This document shows, one piece after another, positions 47,601 to 53,159 of a DNA stretch of 64,000 bases (position 1 is its first letter; each line of letters starts with the position of its first letter). Origin of the DNA: Solitalea canadensis DSM 3403 (GTDB lineage Bacteria > Bacteroidota > Bacteroidia > Sphingobacteriales > Sphingobacteriaceae); NCBI RefSeq assembly GCF_000242635.2, contig NC_017770.1:682001-746000 (forward strand). The letters are read 5' to 3'. Under the pieces are notes generated by a model, which saw nothing but the letters and a program-made list of their open reading frames with translations, was not told the origin of the DNA and did not search any database. Made by a program: the position numbers and the translations under genes.

Positions 47601-49045
47601 CTGGCGATACATTTACAGTGCCGGGTATTACGCAAACAACTACCTATTATATTACTGTTAGTGGTGATAATGTTTGCGCTAATAACCCAACCAATGCAAA
47701 GGCGGTAACTGTTTCCGTTGAACAAATTCCGGAGGTAACCATTACATCAGTTCCTCTTCCGGAAAACTTATTCATTGGTTCTTCTTTTACATTAACAGCG
47801 AATGTAAATGGTTCTTATGCCGGATTAGAGTGGTATAAAGATGGTATGTTAATTCCGGGAGCTTCAAATCAAGCCACTTTAACTTTTGCAAACTTTCAAG
47901 CCTCGGATCAGGGATTTTATCAGGTGGAAGTGATCACTGCCAACGGATGCAGAAGCCTGAATAGGGAAAGAGGACTAGCGGTTGTATTGTCTCCTGCAGA
48001 TTTTGCAACCTGGAAATTGGGTACTGATTCCAATGCCGATGGGGTAGCTCGTGAAAATGAAGAATTAACCTACACTATTCACGTTAAGAATACCGGAAGC
48101 AGAATACTGAAGAATATTTTTATAACAGATCCATTGCCTGCAAACACTTCTTATGTAAGCGGTGGTACATTTGACGGCATTAATATCTCCTTAACGGATA
48201 CAGATTTGGCAATCGATGAAGAACGCACCTATACATTTGTGGTTCGCGCAGCTGATGTTTTAACAGGCATAACAAGTATCAGCAATCAGGCAACAGTAAC
48301 TGCTGATGGTGAAGATAAACTTACATCCTGTTCAGCTGATGTTTCAATACCGACATGTAAAACTGAAATACCGGCTACGGTTACCGTTAATGATTTTTCT
48401 ACCTGGAAACTAGTTACAGACGCTTCAGGAGATGGAAAAGTTCAGGCGGGGGAAGAATTAACTTATACTATTCATGTGAAAAACATTGGAAATGTATTGA
48501 TCTCAAACATTACAATTATGGATTCATTGCCGAAACATACTACCTATGTAAGTGGAGGTAGTTTAGCTGGTAGCGCTGTAATATTTACTGATACTGATCT
48601 TGCAGTGGATGAAGAACGTAGTTACGTATTAACGGTTAAAGCCTCAACGGTTCTTAATGGAGTTTCTGTAATAATTAACCAGGCAACTGTTAATGGAAAC
48701 GGCAAAGTGCATCCTACAAGCTGTTCTTCAACCTCAACTAACTGCACAACAGATATGGTCGTCGACTCCAATATAGCTTTCGTAGTGCCGAATGTATTTA
48801 CTCCAAATGGAGATGGTATTAATGATGTGTTTAAGATTGAGGGATTGGAAAATTATCCGGGAAGTAAACTGTTGATCTTTAATCGTTGGGGAAATGAGGT
48901 TTATCGTAGCAATAATTATCAGAATGATTGGGATGGCAGCCAACTGGAGGAAGGGGTTTATTTCTATATCCTCAGACTGAATAGTTCGGATGTGGCAAAA
49001 AATAAATTCTCCGGATATATTGAATTGATTAGAGCATATAAATAG
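32669..49045 (+). CDS. Giant T9SS-secreted multi-Ig surface protein (5,458 residues)
   Basis: The gene is one uninterrupted frame of 16.4 kb. In order: signal peptide (about 1-25); three LamG-like segments (about 26-435, 436-855, 856-1270), the first two sharing WLDxxNG, ESYLAxKYGIHK and HHDVFGIG motifs of DUF8202-type proteins; three divergent Ig-like modules; about 37 Ig-like modules of the CHU_C-associated kind, about 85-90 residues each, with a CxG-type Cys, a WY(A/S)DAxLT core, YYVTVSG and a second Cys (about 1531-5019), interrupted once by two of the divergent type; another Ig domain (about 5020-5110); two DUF11 domains (about 5111-5370, each with EELTYTIHVKN); and a C-terminal gliding-motility/T9SS type B sorting domain (NVFTPNGDGINDVFKIEG, IFNRWGNEVY). 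The T9SS would carry it to the cell surface or medium, where a long adhesive stalk is the likely role. Ligand unknown. Confidence 0.95.
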   Translation: MLSKRNLLRCIFLFGSICLQNAYAQSPGGVSPGLALWLDANNGTATSGSNLDGWTDRTAINTFTVSSTKPQFNLNAINFNPSVSFANSGINTALPNSYISGNNEITYTDAYAVFKWTTSTNGVLLGSTSRYVNYGRGIFGANRSGQYAGNGTTSTYSSFPFTDITSFHIVNLDQSPGPPVNMVGRLDGKNQSITTTGTDFTSFLFTPMIGGSNNGGGGGWFFFQGQVAEIIVYNQSTQGSRNKIESYLAIKYGIHKAGNYVSSDNTVVWDSTANAIYHHDVFGIGRDDTSGLQQVQSNSVNTGSGTGAGQNARGNIVISSPSAMGNNSYLLIGHDLNNLNAVATNVPVGINTRLNRLWKAQMTGTVGTVEMKFDASGLAFIANRQLNFKLLIDNDGDGNFATGTIQEIVASGLTGSVIQFKGVAIPNGAVFTFGSSNIAPGGVTQGLTLWLDSQNGAVFTGTDLTGWRDKTNVNTFTVTAGTPGFNLNAINFNSAVSFANTDSSTVLPSTYLSGNSTITYADAYAVFKWDAIENGTIVGGIVPGENYGRGIFLGDRDDMYAGMGKYEYHSRFSFNDTSGYHMVNLDQSPGIPVYMIGRLDGVNQSVTPGDADFDFTSFDFTPMIGGTNNNGNYLGWYPFQGKVAEIIIYNQTTEGKRNNIESYLALKYGIHKVGNYVSSGNTVIWDSTLNAAYHHDVFGIGQDDISGLLQISSNSMNTGSGNGKGKNGMGNMVISSPSAIANGTFLLIGHNTNDLSEISTPFLGGTLKRLNRVWKVQRTGNPGTVTLTLNMSGLTVAGRKQSDYVLVVDPTGSGLFTGTNVIQYSAQSLVSDVLSFANVNLPNNAVFTLKTGPLVNGIAPEGRLWFRADNGLVTTGSNVTTWIDVLNNQNAGQANTTAQPTFTTNSLNYNPGVSFTNVQWLSSPNLNVNQISSPDNTTIYAIGLKASAANGVLMGWAGLSAKVDIESFGGFIQKDNANDTFIRNDAISTVNVPDISVLRGSLAENNRRGYRNGALINNYSGNGGSISTAIQTPVFLGRLNVSTDPFAGNIAEVMTFGAAHSDTERGVVESYLAVKYGITLSHNYTKSDGVVTYTLTGNYIKDIIGLGREDSITLNQKQSHTPSDSLRVYLSTLAESNSVNSGTVTATGQYLITGHDGTLLHHPSINYNEQPATVIARIQREWKVQNTGFSSTYSFDIKLDAAAATPVTASHLRLLVDDDGDFTNATVLASGESGITISYSGTTVTVAGITATVIPLSSVRYITIGSANCATPLGLPSPQITANNLAAVCPGSTVDLNSAVSTTSNVPAGVLPTFWLDAGAATQPIADPSNVMITNSTTFYAKLTNPNSSCFAIASFNVPVNALPTLIINQVAVSCGAASDLPYVDLTDPGVTTGSSSGIFTYWRDAAASFALDDPRHVTTAGTYYIKLTDNSSCSVIMPYVINVNSLLKPTLIITDPVPICQGLTFDLTAASITTGSTAGVQLSYLQSDQTTPVVNPAAVGAAGTYYIQALDATGNGCTVTKPVTLMFKPRPTAADINAGDSLVYEGCEGENVTMYVEASAITDPVFKWYNDAQLTSPINDVVGDGESYVTTIPQGQTERVFYVTVQNGSFCENNAGTAAVITLRTLPNASATTIQSADTSICKGQAVTLLVSAPTVINPQFAWYDNPDLSGTPVSSSGTYTTPALSSTQQYYVIVSGTNFCTNNAASAKTITVTVKRNATAANIDVSGVNICSGSAVTLTATTSISNPVITWYSDAALTTSVGTGASFNTGNLTNSATYYVTVSGTDVCENEPGSAEIVIVNVKPVATATDIIVSDAETCIGQSTNLSASSSLSNTTFNWYSDSNLTTLVATGASVNIPPVTESTTLYVTVSNAAVCQNLPATGKPVVITLNRNATTADIESSDPTICRGTATNLTVTSSVTNPVFHWYTNSTRNTLLATGDEFTTPVLWSTQTYFVTVSGDGVCEGPPMAVEAGKLVTVTVNPRVEAAGITAINQSVCEGSSATLTATVSGIANPVFKWYADAGLTQYLSTGADYITPSLNSPRIYYVTVTGTGMCENAPDSAKAVTVTILRNATAADVSVNVPRTCNGTTATLTASSTTISGATFNWYADPGLTTLVGSGTTFITPVLSTTITYYVTASNSTVCANKPNNARVVTVNVLPRYTAVTFTLDNAPLCSGNEAIITALTPGVINPLVKWYADQSLTQLLATGVTYKSLPLALSATFYAVVSGDNYCEPTIPFTVNVAVSPLATAADWSVVSNPPACYGSSATVSLASSTISDPVFKWYSDAGYLSLIHTGATFTTPPLTSNTNYYITVASASGAKCENQDGTQFVTVIVNPLSTAADIITQSNSTCVGGTARLSASLNPASTIVNPVFKWYTHSGNTLVNTGPDFTPPIQTIAGSFVSYKVTVSGDNRCENINSYALASLNTRKYTDSTDINVSNQVICSGTNATLTISTPAITGSANQIKIYNDEALTNLLSEQHGLGATYTITFATPVLTSSTNYYITALSNTDCENLPGTAKKVTVVVNPLPNLAINTITPTCDPYNDDGVYTDLTNAAITVGSGAGTFTYWADASATVLLPNPQKVYAGNTYYIKLTDVNGCSVVKPYVFNTVDKPILTITNPVPVCEGTQVDLTLPSITAGSSPGITLSYYTDIAATAAVADPQHISVSGTYYISAVHSSGGCNRIKEVNVVIYPKGKASDITATNTTICNGQIAILTATATAFPSAIINWYSDASLNTLVASGNSYTTPALTSTTNYYLTVSSGDELCPNDPAEAKIVTVNVSRIATPADIDVTVTPTCSGSTTELTAISGITDAQYTWYSDSALTTAVGTGASFRTPALTSSVNYYVTVSGVGVCANSAATAKAVTVTVLPKATANDINASPTVTCNGNTAALEAWTTTVVGPVFKWYSDASLTNLVFTGGEFTTPVLSANTTYYVTVSGNGICENEAAGAKSVLVTVNRNSTAADIESSDETICSGYSAELRVSSSVGSPIFKWYADATLNTLLFTGENFTTPPLTSTTSYFVTVSGDGVCEGPGGEVSTGKQITVTVLPKAGASDLTVTGDNICENEQATLTAITSLTNPVIKWYADAGLTRFLASGTTYTPAGLSQTTSFYATVQGDGVCESEPTGAKQATVIVSRHAVANDIQGSGAEICAGGSVQLQVSTSLTNPQFSWFDNAALTGVPITTGNVFNTPALSATTTYYVAVAGDGVCLNRSDEGKALTVKVNRLATASDVSVTGISELCSGSTTTLTANSTTVSNPIFSWYDTADLSGNALYIGSSYTTLPLSSDKTYYVTVTGTGVCANQSVSAKSISIKVNRYATEIDITTNDVQICSNEVANLQASSTIDNPVFKWYDKANLSGVPLATGSNFITPTLSVSKIYYVSVSGVGVCGNQPNNGKAVLVSVSRRATVNDIQAEHDSTCYNSGATLIASSISVANAQFKWYTNPDLTGTPLATGATYTTPNLTQTTTYYVSVSGNGVCENLPQAAKPVTLTVIRNATATDISTNNITVCSDEQAILTASSTTLTRAVFKWYNNADLQGTPLHIGTSFTTPPLTTTTSYYVSVIGDGACENLPGTGKQVTVTVQRYAENADIVGAGTTICSGSSASLTVTSGSLSAPQFSWYDNAALTGVPLATGASFTTPILTTSTTYYVAATGIGVCKNLAGNGHAVTVNVNRIATATDINALDKTICEGTQVMLTASSSSVINPVFSWYADAALTQLAGTGSSYTTLPLNATTSYYITITGNGVCSNTAASAKVVNVTVTRHATASDITISGTQQVCEGSSTTLTATSSVANAVFRWFDNAGLSGNPISTGAVFNTPMLSTTTTYYATVSGDGVCENLSGTAASIAVVVNRYATALDIAAEDKTLCSGQSINLSASTTTLTNPIFTWYDNAALSGTPVATTSSFTTPALTATTTYYVVVAGDGVCRNKAGTAKEVRVTVNRNAVIADVTSADVTVCNGASALLSAESTVAGAIFKWYAEPSLTNLLTIGDEFTTPPLSSTTTYYVTFSAAGVCESSGSAARPVTVTVNRNGTVADIFSSDPSICSGETTTLTASSSVVNPVFRWYTDASLTTLLTIGDRFTTPALTTSTTYFVTVTGDGVCEGPAGVVTTGKVVTVTVNRHAVNSDITINTPAAICEGTSITLNASTSTIANAVFNWYADAALTQFITSGSQFITPALLNNTTYYVTVTGNGVCENNTGTAASVSLTVNRKAVAADITAAGQTICSGATATLNATSSLTNPVFTWYSDAALTTVVATGVSFTTPALSQTTSYYVTVSGNGVCENEAGAARIITINVNNNATTADIQVDNITVCSGSSATLSASSTTISSPQFSWYSDAALTQLVNTGTDFTTPALTTTTNYFLTVSAAGICANGITDAKQVTVTVNPLADTISISVADQVVCQGSSAVLTASASSINNQEFNWYSDAALNTFISNGATFTTPALTVSSVYYVTVKGDNVCESRAKAVHVTVNRTAVASEITVPDQLICIGQSTTITASAPGVANPSFNWYSDAALTNLISTGVTLNTGTLITSTIYYITVSGDDVCANIAGNAKAVTIGVTPLPVITHLFVKAPTVICSGESTTLSVGVAEANPSFVWYSDAALTNQIGTGATFTTPVLTQTTTYYVTVAGPTICSGAVLTGFPVTVIVNPRPVAADITITDVSICKGTATQLTATSSTVPNPVFNWYADAGLINKIFTGATYTTPVLLQNITLYITVSGTDVCENLAADAKTVNVAVTPNATAADITISDVVICTGNGATLTAGSTINNPIFNWYSDASLTNLLADNTATFTTPVLTGTTTYYITVQGAGICENQAGAAKTVSVLVQPTVPSDAFVVNNETICSGNSAQLSASTSIVSNPVFNWYSDPALTNLLTTGTTFNTGNLSVATNYYVTVSGSNVCESTPDRAMVVTVTVNNPATAADIQITDAIVCSGAGTILTASSTLVNPVFTWYEDAALTTVLKTGDTFTVPGITQTTTYYITVSGDNVCANNPTNAKAVTVSVEQIPEVTITSVPLPENLFIGSSFTLTANVNGSYAGLEWYKDGMLIPGASNQATLTFANFQASDQGFYQVEVITANGCRSLNRERGLAVVLSPADFATWKLGTDSNADGVARENEELTYTIHVKNTGSRILKNIFITDPLPANTSYVSGGTFDGINISLTDTDLAIDEERTYTFVVRAADVLTGITSISNQATVTADGEDKLTSCSADVSIPTCKTEIPATVTVNDFSTWKLVTDASGDGKVQAGEELTYTIHVKNIGNVLISNITIMDSLPKHTTYVSGGSLAGSAVIFTDTDLAVDEERSYVLTVKASTVLNGVSVIINQATVNGNGKVHPTSCSSTSTNCTTDMVVDSNIAFVVPNVFTPNGDGINDVFKIEGLENYPGSKLLIFNRWGNEVYRSNNYQNDWDGSQLEEGVYFYILRLNSSDVAKNKFSGYIELIRAYK

Positions 49046-49116
49046 ATGATATAAAATTTATTGTATTTCTTATTTCAAGTCAGTCAGGCTTTTATTATTT
49101 TGTCTGAAAAAAGGCA

Positions 49117-49587
49117 ATGCAAATAAGAAAAGCTGATCTGAATGATATCTCTCAACTTAAGGAGTTATACTACAATACAATCACCACTATAAATGTCTTC
49201 GATTATAACGCTGAGCAAATTGCAGCATGGGCATCCACTGCCGATCGTACCGATTCGTTAGCTAACAGGATAGAATCCCAATATTTTTATATTTGCGAGA
49301 CGACGGAAGGAATAATTACCGGCTTTTCTTCACTTGAAGAAGATGGTTACCTGGACCTGATGTACGTTCATAAAGATTACCAGCGACAAGGAATTGCGAC
49401 GCTGTTATTGAATGCAATTATTAGCAAAGCGACTGAATTAAACCTGACCGGGTTAACTACCGAAGCTAGTATAACAGCAAAGTCATTCTTTATTAAAAAT
49501 GGCTTTGAAGTTACTGAAGAACAAAAAGTCTTTATTAACTATATTGGTCTTACTAATTATAAAATGAGGTTCAACTTTAAGAGCTAA
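49117..49587 (+). CDS. GNAT family N-acetyltransferase
   Basis: The 156-residue enzyme has the acetyl-CoA binding segment DLMYVHKDYQRQGIATLLL (about residues 87-105), with Q-R-Q-G-I-A as the pyrophosphate loop. A later TEASITAKSFFIKNGF matches the usual C-terminal motif. The acceptor is unknown. The gene starts 71 bases after the giant gene and its coding end overlaps the convergent deacetylase by 4 bases. Confidence 0.9.
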   Translation: MQIRKADLNDISQLKELYYNTITTINVFDYNAEQIAAWASTADRTDSLANRIESQYFYICETTEGIITGFSSLEEDGYLDLMYVHKDYQRQGIATLLLNAIISKATELNLTGLTTEASITAKSFFIKNGFEVTEEQKVFINYIGLTNYKMRFNFKS

Positions 49588-50474
49588 TTTGTAAAAGGAG
49601 ATTTCATGTTTGTTAACCCATTATCCTTGATCAAATCTTTATAAGTTATCAATTTTACTTTCCCTTTTTTAACCATGTCCTGAAATTCCTTAGAAAGCAA
49701 AATTTTAAGTTCGGTCGAACGATGAATGGCGACTATTGGTTCGTTATTAACAGCTTGCATATCAGGGCTGTTCATGTCAATTAAAGCCTGCATTTCGGGA
49801 TCAAACTTTGAAACGTGAAAAATCATTAGTGCAACTCCTTTTGGATCAAGATGTGTCAAGTGATCAAAGAAAACTTCTTGCTTTTTTACAACTGGTATTT
49901 CAAACATTGTTTTGTATTGTTCTCCAAAGTAATGTGATATACCTAAGCCGTATTTCTTTGCAAGTTTTTCTACAATAGTCCTCATTTCTGGGGTCGACAT
50001 GGCTGTTCCCATGTGATAATCAACATAATCAATTTTTAATCCTGAGTTTAAGGCACGTTCAATCTGTGCGGCTAGTTCCTTTTCAACTTCGTCTAATTTG
50101 TAATTGCTAGCCAAAAACTGAGCAGTAGATGAATAAAAATAGCCATTTGAATCAACCAGACTAGGTACGGCAGTTCTCCCCGCCACAGGCCCCCAACGAT
50201 AATATTTCCATTCGGCATTTAATGTAAGGTGAACACCAACCGAGAGATTTGGGTAATTTTTAAGTATCGAAACAGTTTCCTGGTACCACGGACAAGCAAA
50301 CATAACAGATGTTGAAAAAGGAATGCCTGTTTCGGCTACTTCTTTTATTGCAGTATTTACCGAGTGGTTCATTCCATTATCATCTAACCTTAGCAATAAA
50401 GCTGGTGTTTGCGCAATAGCTGAGGATATAAATCCACCGAATAACAAGAATAGGAGGAATAATTGTTTTTTCAT
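49584..50474 (-). CDS. YdjC/ChbG-type carbohydrate deacetylase, exported
   Basis: The 296-residue protein has a signal peptide (about 1-21) and motifs of the YdjC/ChbG family: LLLRLDDNGMNHSVN (metal-binding Asp-Asp near the start), VGVHLTLNAEW (His in the metal site) and YVDYHMGT (general acid/base region). Family members remove acetyl groups from chito-oligosaccharides such as chitobiose. It is divergent from a GH18 chitinase gene across 150 bases, which supports a shared role in chitin use. It is not proven that both act on the same polymer. Confidence 0.85.
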   Translation of the reverse strand: MKKQLFLLFLLFGGFISSAIAQTPALLLRLDDNGMNHSVNTAIKEVAETGIPFSTSVMFACPWYQETVSILKNYPNLSVGVHLTLNAEWKYYRWGPVAGRTAVPSLVDSNGYFYSSTAQFLASNYKLDEVEKELAAQIERALNSGLKIDYVDYHMGTAMSTPEMRTIVEKLAKKYGLGISHYFGEQYKTMFEIPVVKKQEVFFDHLTHLDPKGVALMIFHVSKFDPEMQALIDMNSPDMQAVNNEPIVAIHRSTELKILLSKEFQDMVKKGKVKLITYKDLIKDNGLTNMKSPFTN

Positions 50475-50624
50475 GTGACAGAGTAATTAAAAGAAAACGC
50501 AAAAAAGCATAACAACTTTATTACAGTAGCACAATGTAAATAGAAATTCTTAAATAATTACATTTACAATGTTTAATGTAGATTAATAAAAAAATAACAT
50601 CAAAAACTTTTCCCTGTTGAAATT

Positions 50625-51740
50625 ATGATATCACCTAAGATCAAAGTACTCTTTTCTATCCTTGCGTTAGCGTGTTTTTCGCTTCCGGTTTTTGCTCAGC
50701 AAAATAATAAGTTCCAGGTAATTGCCTATTTCTTTGGTTCCCCAGAACAAGCTGAAAAAGTTCCTGCTGAAAAGCTCACGCATATAATTTTCAGTTTTTG
50801 CCATTTAAAAGGAAATAAACTGAATGTTGATAATGCTGGTGATACCGCTACAATAAAAAGCTTGGTAGGATTGAAAAAACAGAATCCTCAGTTAAAAGTT
50901 ATTCTGTCATTAGGTGGATGGGGTGGTTGCGAAACCTGTTCAGATGTTTTCTCTTCAGCTGCTGCAAGAACGGAGTTTGCTGAATCGGTAAAGCAATTGA
51001 ATAATTACTTCGGTACAGACGGTATCGATTTAGATTGGGAGTATCCGGCAATTGAAGGCCTGCCAGGTCATAAGTTTGGTCCTCAGGATAAGCCTAACTT
51101 TACCGCATTGGTTACTGAACTTCGTCGTGTTTTAGGAAAAAAGCAGGAAATTAGTTTTGCAACTGGTGGTTTCCAAAAATGTCTTGAAGAATCAATTGAT
51201 TGGAAAAATGTAATGCCTCAGGTTAATTATGTAAATCTAATGAGTTATGATTTGGTGAATGGTTATTCAATGGTTACCGGTCATCATACCGGATTATATT
51301 CTGTACCTCAGTTAAAAGAATCCGCAGATAATGGGGTAAGTTATTTACTGAAACAAGGTGTTCCGGCAGGTAAGATTATTGTCGGATCGGCTTTTTACGG
51401 TCGCATGTTTGAAGGAGTAGAAAACGTAAATAATGGTCTGTTCCAATCTGGTAAGTTCAAACAGGGAATTTCTTATGCACAAATTAGGGAACAAATGCCA
51501 AATCAAACCGATTTTGTTTATCACTGGGATGACCTGGCTAAAGCGCCTTATTTATACAGCGCCGAGAAAAAGCTGTTTATAACTTATGATGATAAAAGAT
51601 CCATCGAATACAAAACACAATATGTGATCGATAAAAAATTAGGAGGTATCATGTTCTGGGAGATCGAAGAGGACGCCCCAACAGATGGATTACTGGATGT
51701 TATCGTTAACGTAAAAAAGAATGGTAGCTCACTGAAATAA
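50625..51740 (+). CDS. Glycoside hydrolase family 18 chitinase
   Basis: The 371-residue exported enzyme has a signal peptide (about 1-24) and a GH18 barrel. The catalytic motif is DGIDLDWEYP (about residues 138-147), where the last Glu is the acid/base. LSLGGWGGC matches the conserved strand-3 SxGG motif, and the late GGIMFWEIEED is another conserved barrel end. It cleaves beta-1,4 bonds in chitin or related N-acetylglucosamine polymers. No separate binding module is attached. It is divergent from the deacetylase and is followed by two hairpins in the next 400 bases. Confidence 0.95.
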   Translation: MISPKIKVLFSILALACFSLPVFAQQNNKFQVIAYFFGSPEQAEKVPAEKLTHIIFSFCHLKGNKLNVDNAGDTATIKSLVGLKKQNPQLKVILSLGGWGGCETCSDVFSSAAARTEFAESVKQLNNYFGTDGIDLDWEYPAIEGLPGHKFGPQDKPNFTALVTELRRVLGKKQEISFATGGFQKCLEESIDWKNVMPQVNYVNLMSYDLVNGYSMVTGHHTGLYSVPQLKESADNGVSYLLKQGVPAGKIIVGSAFYGRMFEGVENVNNGLFQSGKFKQGISYAQIREQMPNQTDFVYHWDDLAKAPYLYSAEKKLFITYDDKRSIEYKTQYVIDKKLGGIMFWEIEEDAPTDGLLDVIVNVKKNGSSLK

Positions 51741-51899
51741 GAACCTGAATACTGATTGTTATAATATCCGGATTAACCTCTTGGATAAAAAATTATATAA
51801 TTAGTTGTCAGAAAAACTTCCAAGTCTGTAACTCCCGCCTTGTACAGTTGGAAGTGGTGAATTAAGCTCTTGCATTAACTGCAGGAGAATTGTACGCAG

Positions 51900-51925
51900 T
51901 CTCGGCTGAGCCGAGAGCGTTTTTT
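51900..51925 (+). terminator. Terminator-like hairpin with T-run
   Basis: TCTCGGC (51900-51906) pairs with GCCGAGA (51910-51916) around a TGA loop, followed after three bases by six T. It is 160 bases after the chitinase stop and could end a transcript from either gene side. Confidence 0.6.
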
Positions 51926-52064
51926 GCTTACTTTTTTTCGCTGTAGAAAAACATGCGAAGCATTCTTGAATACCTTTAAAATGAGACACTGCATGAAAAA
52001 AGTAAGTCTCGCGGAAAGTGACTAACGAAAATATAGCACTGTCTACATATAGTTAATAAGACTA

Positions 52065-52115
52065 ATGTACCAAAAAATAAGCCACAACTTAGTTGTGGCT
52101 TATTTTTTGGTACAT
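52065..52115. terminator. Perfect 24-bp stem-loop
   Basis: Bases 52065-52088 pair without mismatch with 52092-52115 around a 3-base TTA loop. The outer part contains A-run and T-run stretches and the inner part is GCCACAAC/GTTGTGGC. It resembles a strong bidirectional terminator. It sits 45 bases before the hydrolase start at 52160, so it must lie close to or before that gene's promoter. Confidence 0.8.
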
Positions 52116-52159
52116 AATCCTTTTTTTCTGTTCACATAGGAATAACTTAAACCAAGCGA

Positions 52160-53152
52160 ATGAAAAAGTTACTACTAGCTGCTTTAATCTGTATAGCTGC
52201 CGCCGCCAGGTCACAAAATGTAGGAGTAACAGCTATAAATCTTGAGAATATTGGTTATCCATATCCGGTAAATTTCCTGGATGTGGCAATTGAGGGTAAT
52301 ACCTATCAAATGGCATATATGGATGTAAAACCGGAAAAACCAAATGGAAAAACGGTGGTATTGCTTCATGGTAAGAATTTTTGTGGTGCCTATTGGGGGC
52401 AAACGGCAAAAACCTTAGCAGAGCTTGGGTATCGCATTATTATTCCTGATCAAATCGGGTTTGGTAAATCATCTAAACCAGAGCATTTGCAATATTCTTT
52501 TCAAATGCTTGCCAACAACACCCGTTTAATTTTGGATGAACTTGGAATTATGAAAGCAACCATCGTGGGACATTCAATGGGCGGAATGTTGGCAACTCGC
52601 TTTGCCCTAATGTTTCCCGAGGCAACAGAAAAATTGGTACTCGAAAACCCAATTGGTTTAGAAGACTGGCAGCAAAAGGTACCTTATAAGCCAATCGATT
52701 GGTGGTATGAAAATGAAATGGCCGCTACATATGAAAGTATAAAGGATTATCAACTGACAAATTATTATGGCGGAAATTGGAAACCAGAGTATGATCAATG
52801 GCTGGATATTCAGGCAGGGTGGACGAAGAATCAGAATTATAAAATCATTGCATGGAATTCTGCATTGACTTATGATATGATCTTTACTCAACCAGTATGT
52901 TATGAGTTTTATCAATTGCAGGTTTCTACATTATTAATCATAGGTCAAAGAGATAGAACGGCATTAGGAAAAAACCTGGTGTCTCCTGACATTGCATCCA
53001 CTATGGGTGATTATCCTGAATTGGGAAAGAAAACAGCATCGTTAATTCCTGGTTCAACATTGGTAGAACTTGATAATGTCGGACATTTGCCACATATTGA
53101 AGATTTTAATAAATTTATTGCTCCTTTAAAAGAGTTCCTAAAGAAACCATAA
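52160..53152 (+). CDS. Alpha/beta hydrolase, exported
   Basis: The 330-residue protein has a short signal peptide (about 1-18) and a typical alpha/beta hydrolase: VVLLHGKNFCGAYW (oxyanion region), PDQIGFGKSSKP, nucleophile elbow GHSMGG (about residues 138-143), an acid residue in IIGQRDRTA and the catalytic His in NVGHLPHIE. It resembles epoxide-hydrolase or haloalkane-type members in loop pattern, but the substrate is not predictable. The PaiB-like gene follows 7 bases downstream and is likely co-transcribed. Confidence 0.9.
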   Translation: MKKLLLAALICIAAAARSQNVGVTAINLENIGYPYPVNFLDVAIEGNTYQMAYMDVKPEKPNGKTVVLLHGKNFCGAYWGQTAKTLAELGYRIIIPDQIGFGKSSKPEHLQYSFQMLANNTRLILDELGIMKATIVGHSMGGMLATRFALMFPEATEKLVLENPIGLEDWQQKVPYKPIDWWYENEMAATYESIKDYQLTNYYGGNWKPEYDQWLDIQAGWTKNQNYKIIAWNSALTYDMIFTQPVCYEFYQLQVSTLLIIGQRDRTALGKNLVSPDIASTMGDYPELGKKTASLIPGSTLVELDNVGHLPHIEDFNKFIAPLKEFLKKP

Positions 53153-53159
53153 CCCTTAT

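Larger units (their letters stand above)
51741..52159. other. Intergenic interval with two hairpins, no supported gene
   Basis: This 419-base stretch holds the two stem-loops listed separately. A 62-codon open frame on the minus strand (51801-51989) has no start context, motif or neighbour to support it, so it is left out. The rest shows nothing I can name. Confidence 0.5.

Noticed and set aside
51801-51989. Minus-strand 62-codon frame after the chitinase
   Set aside because: No recognisable motif, no start context and it spans a terminator-like hairpin, so it is not supported as a gene.
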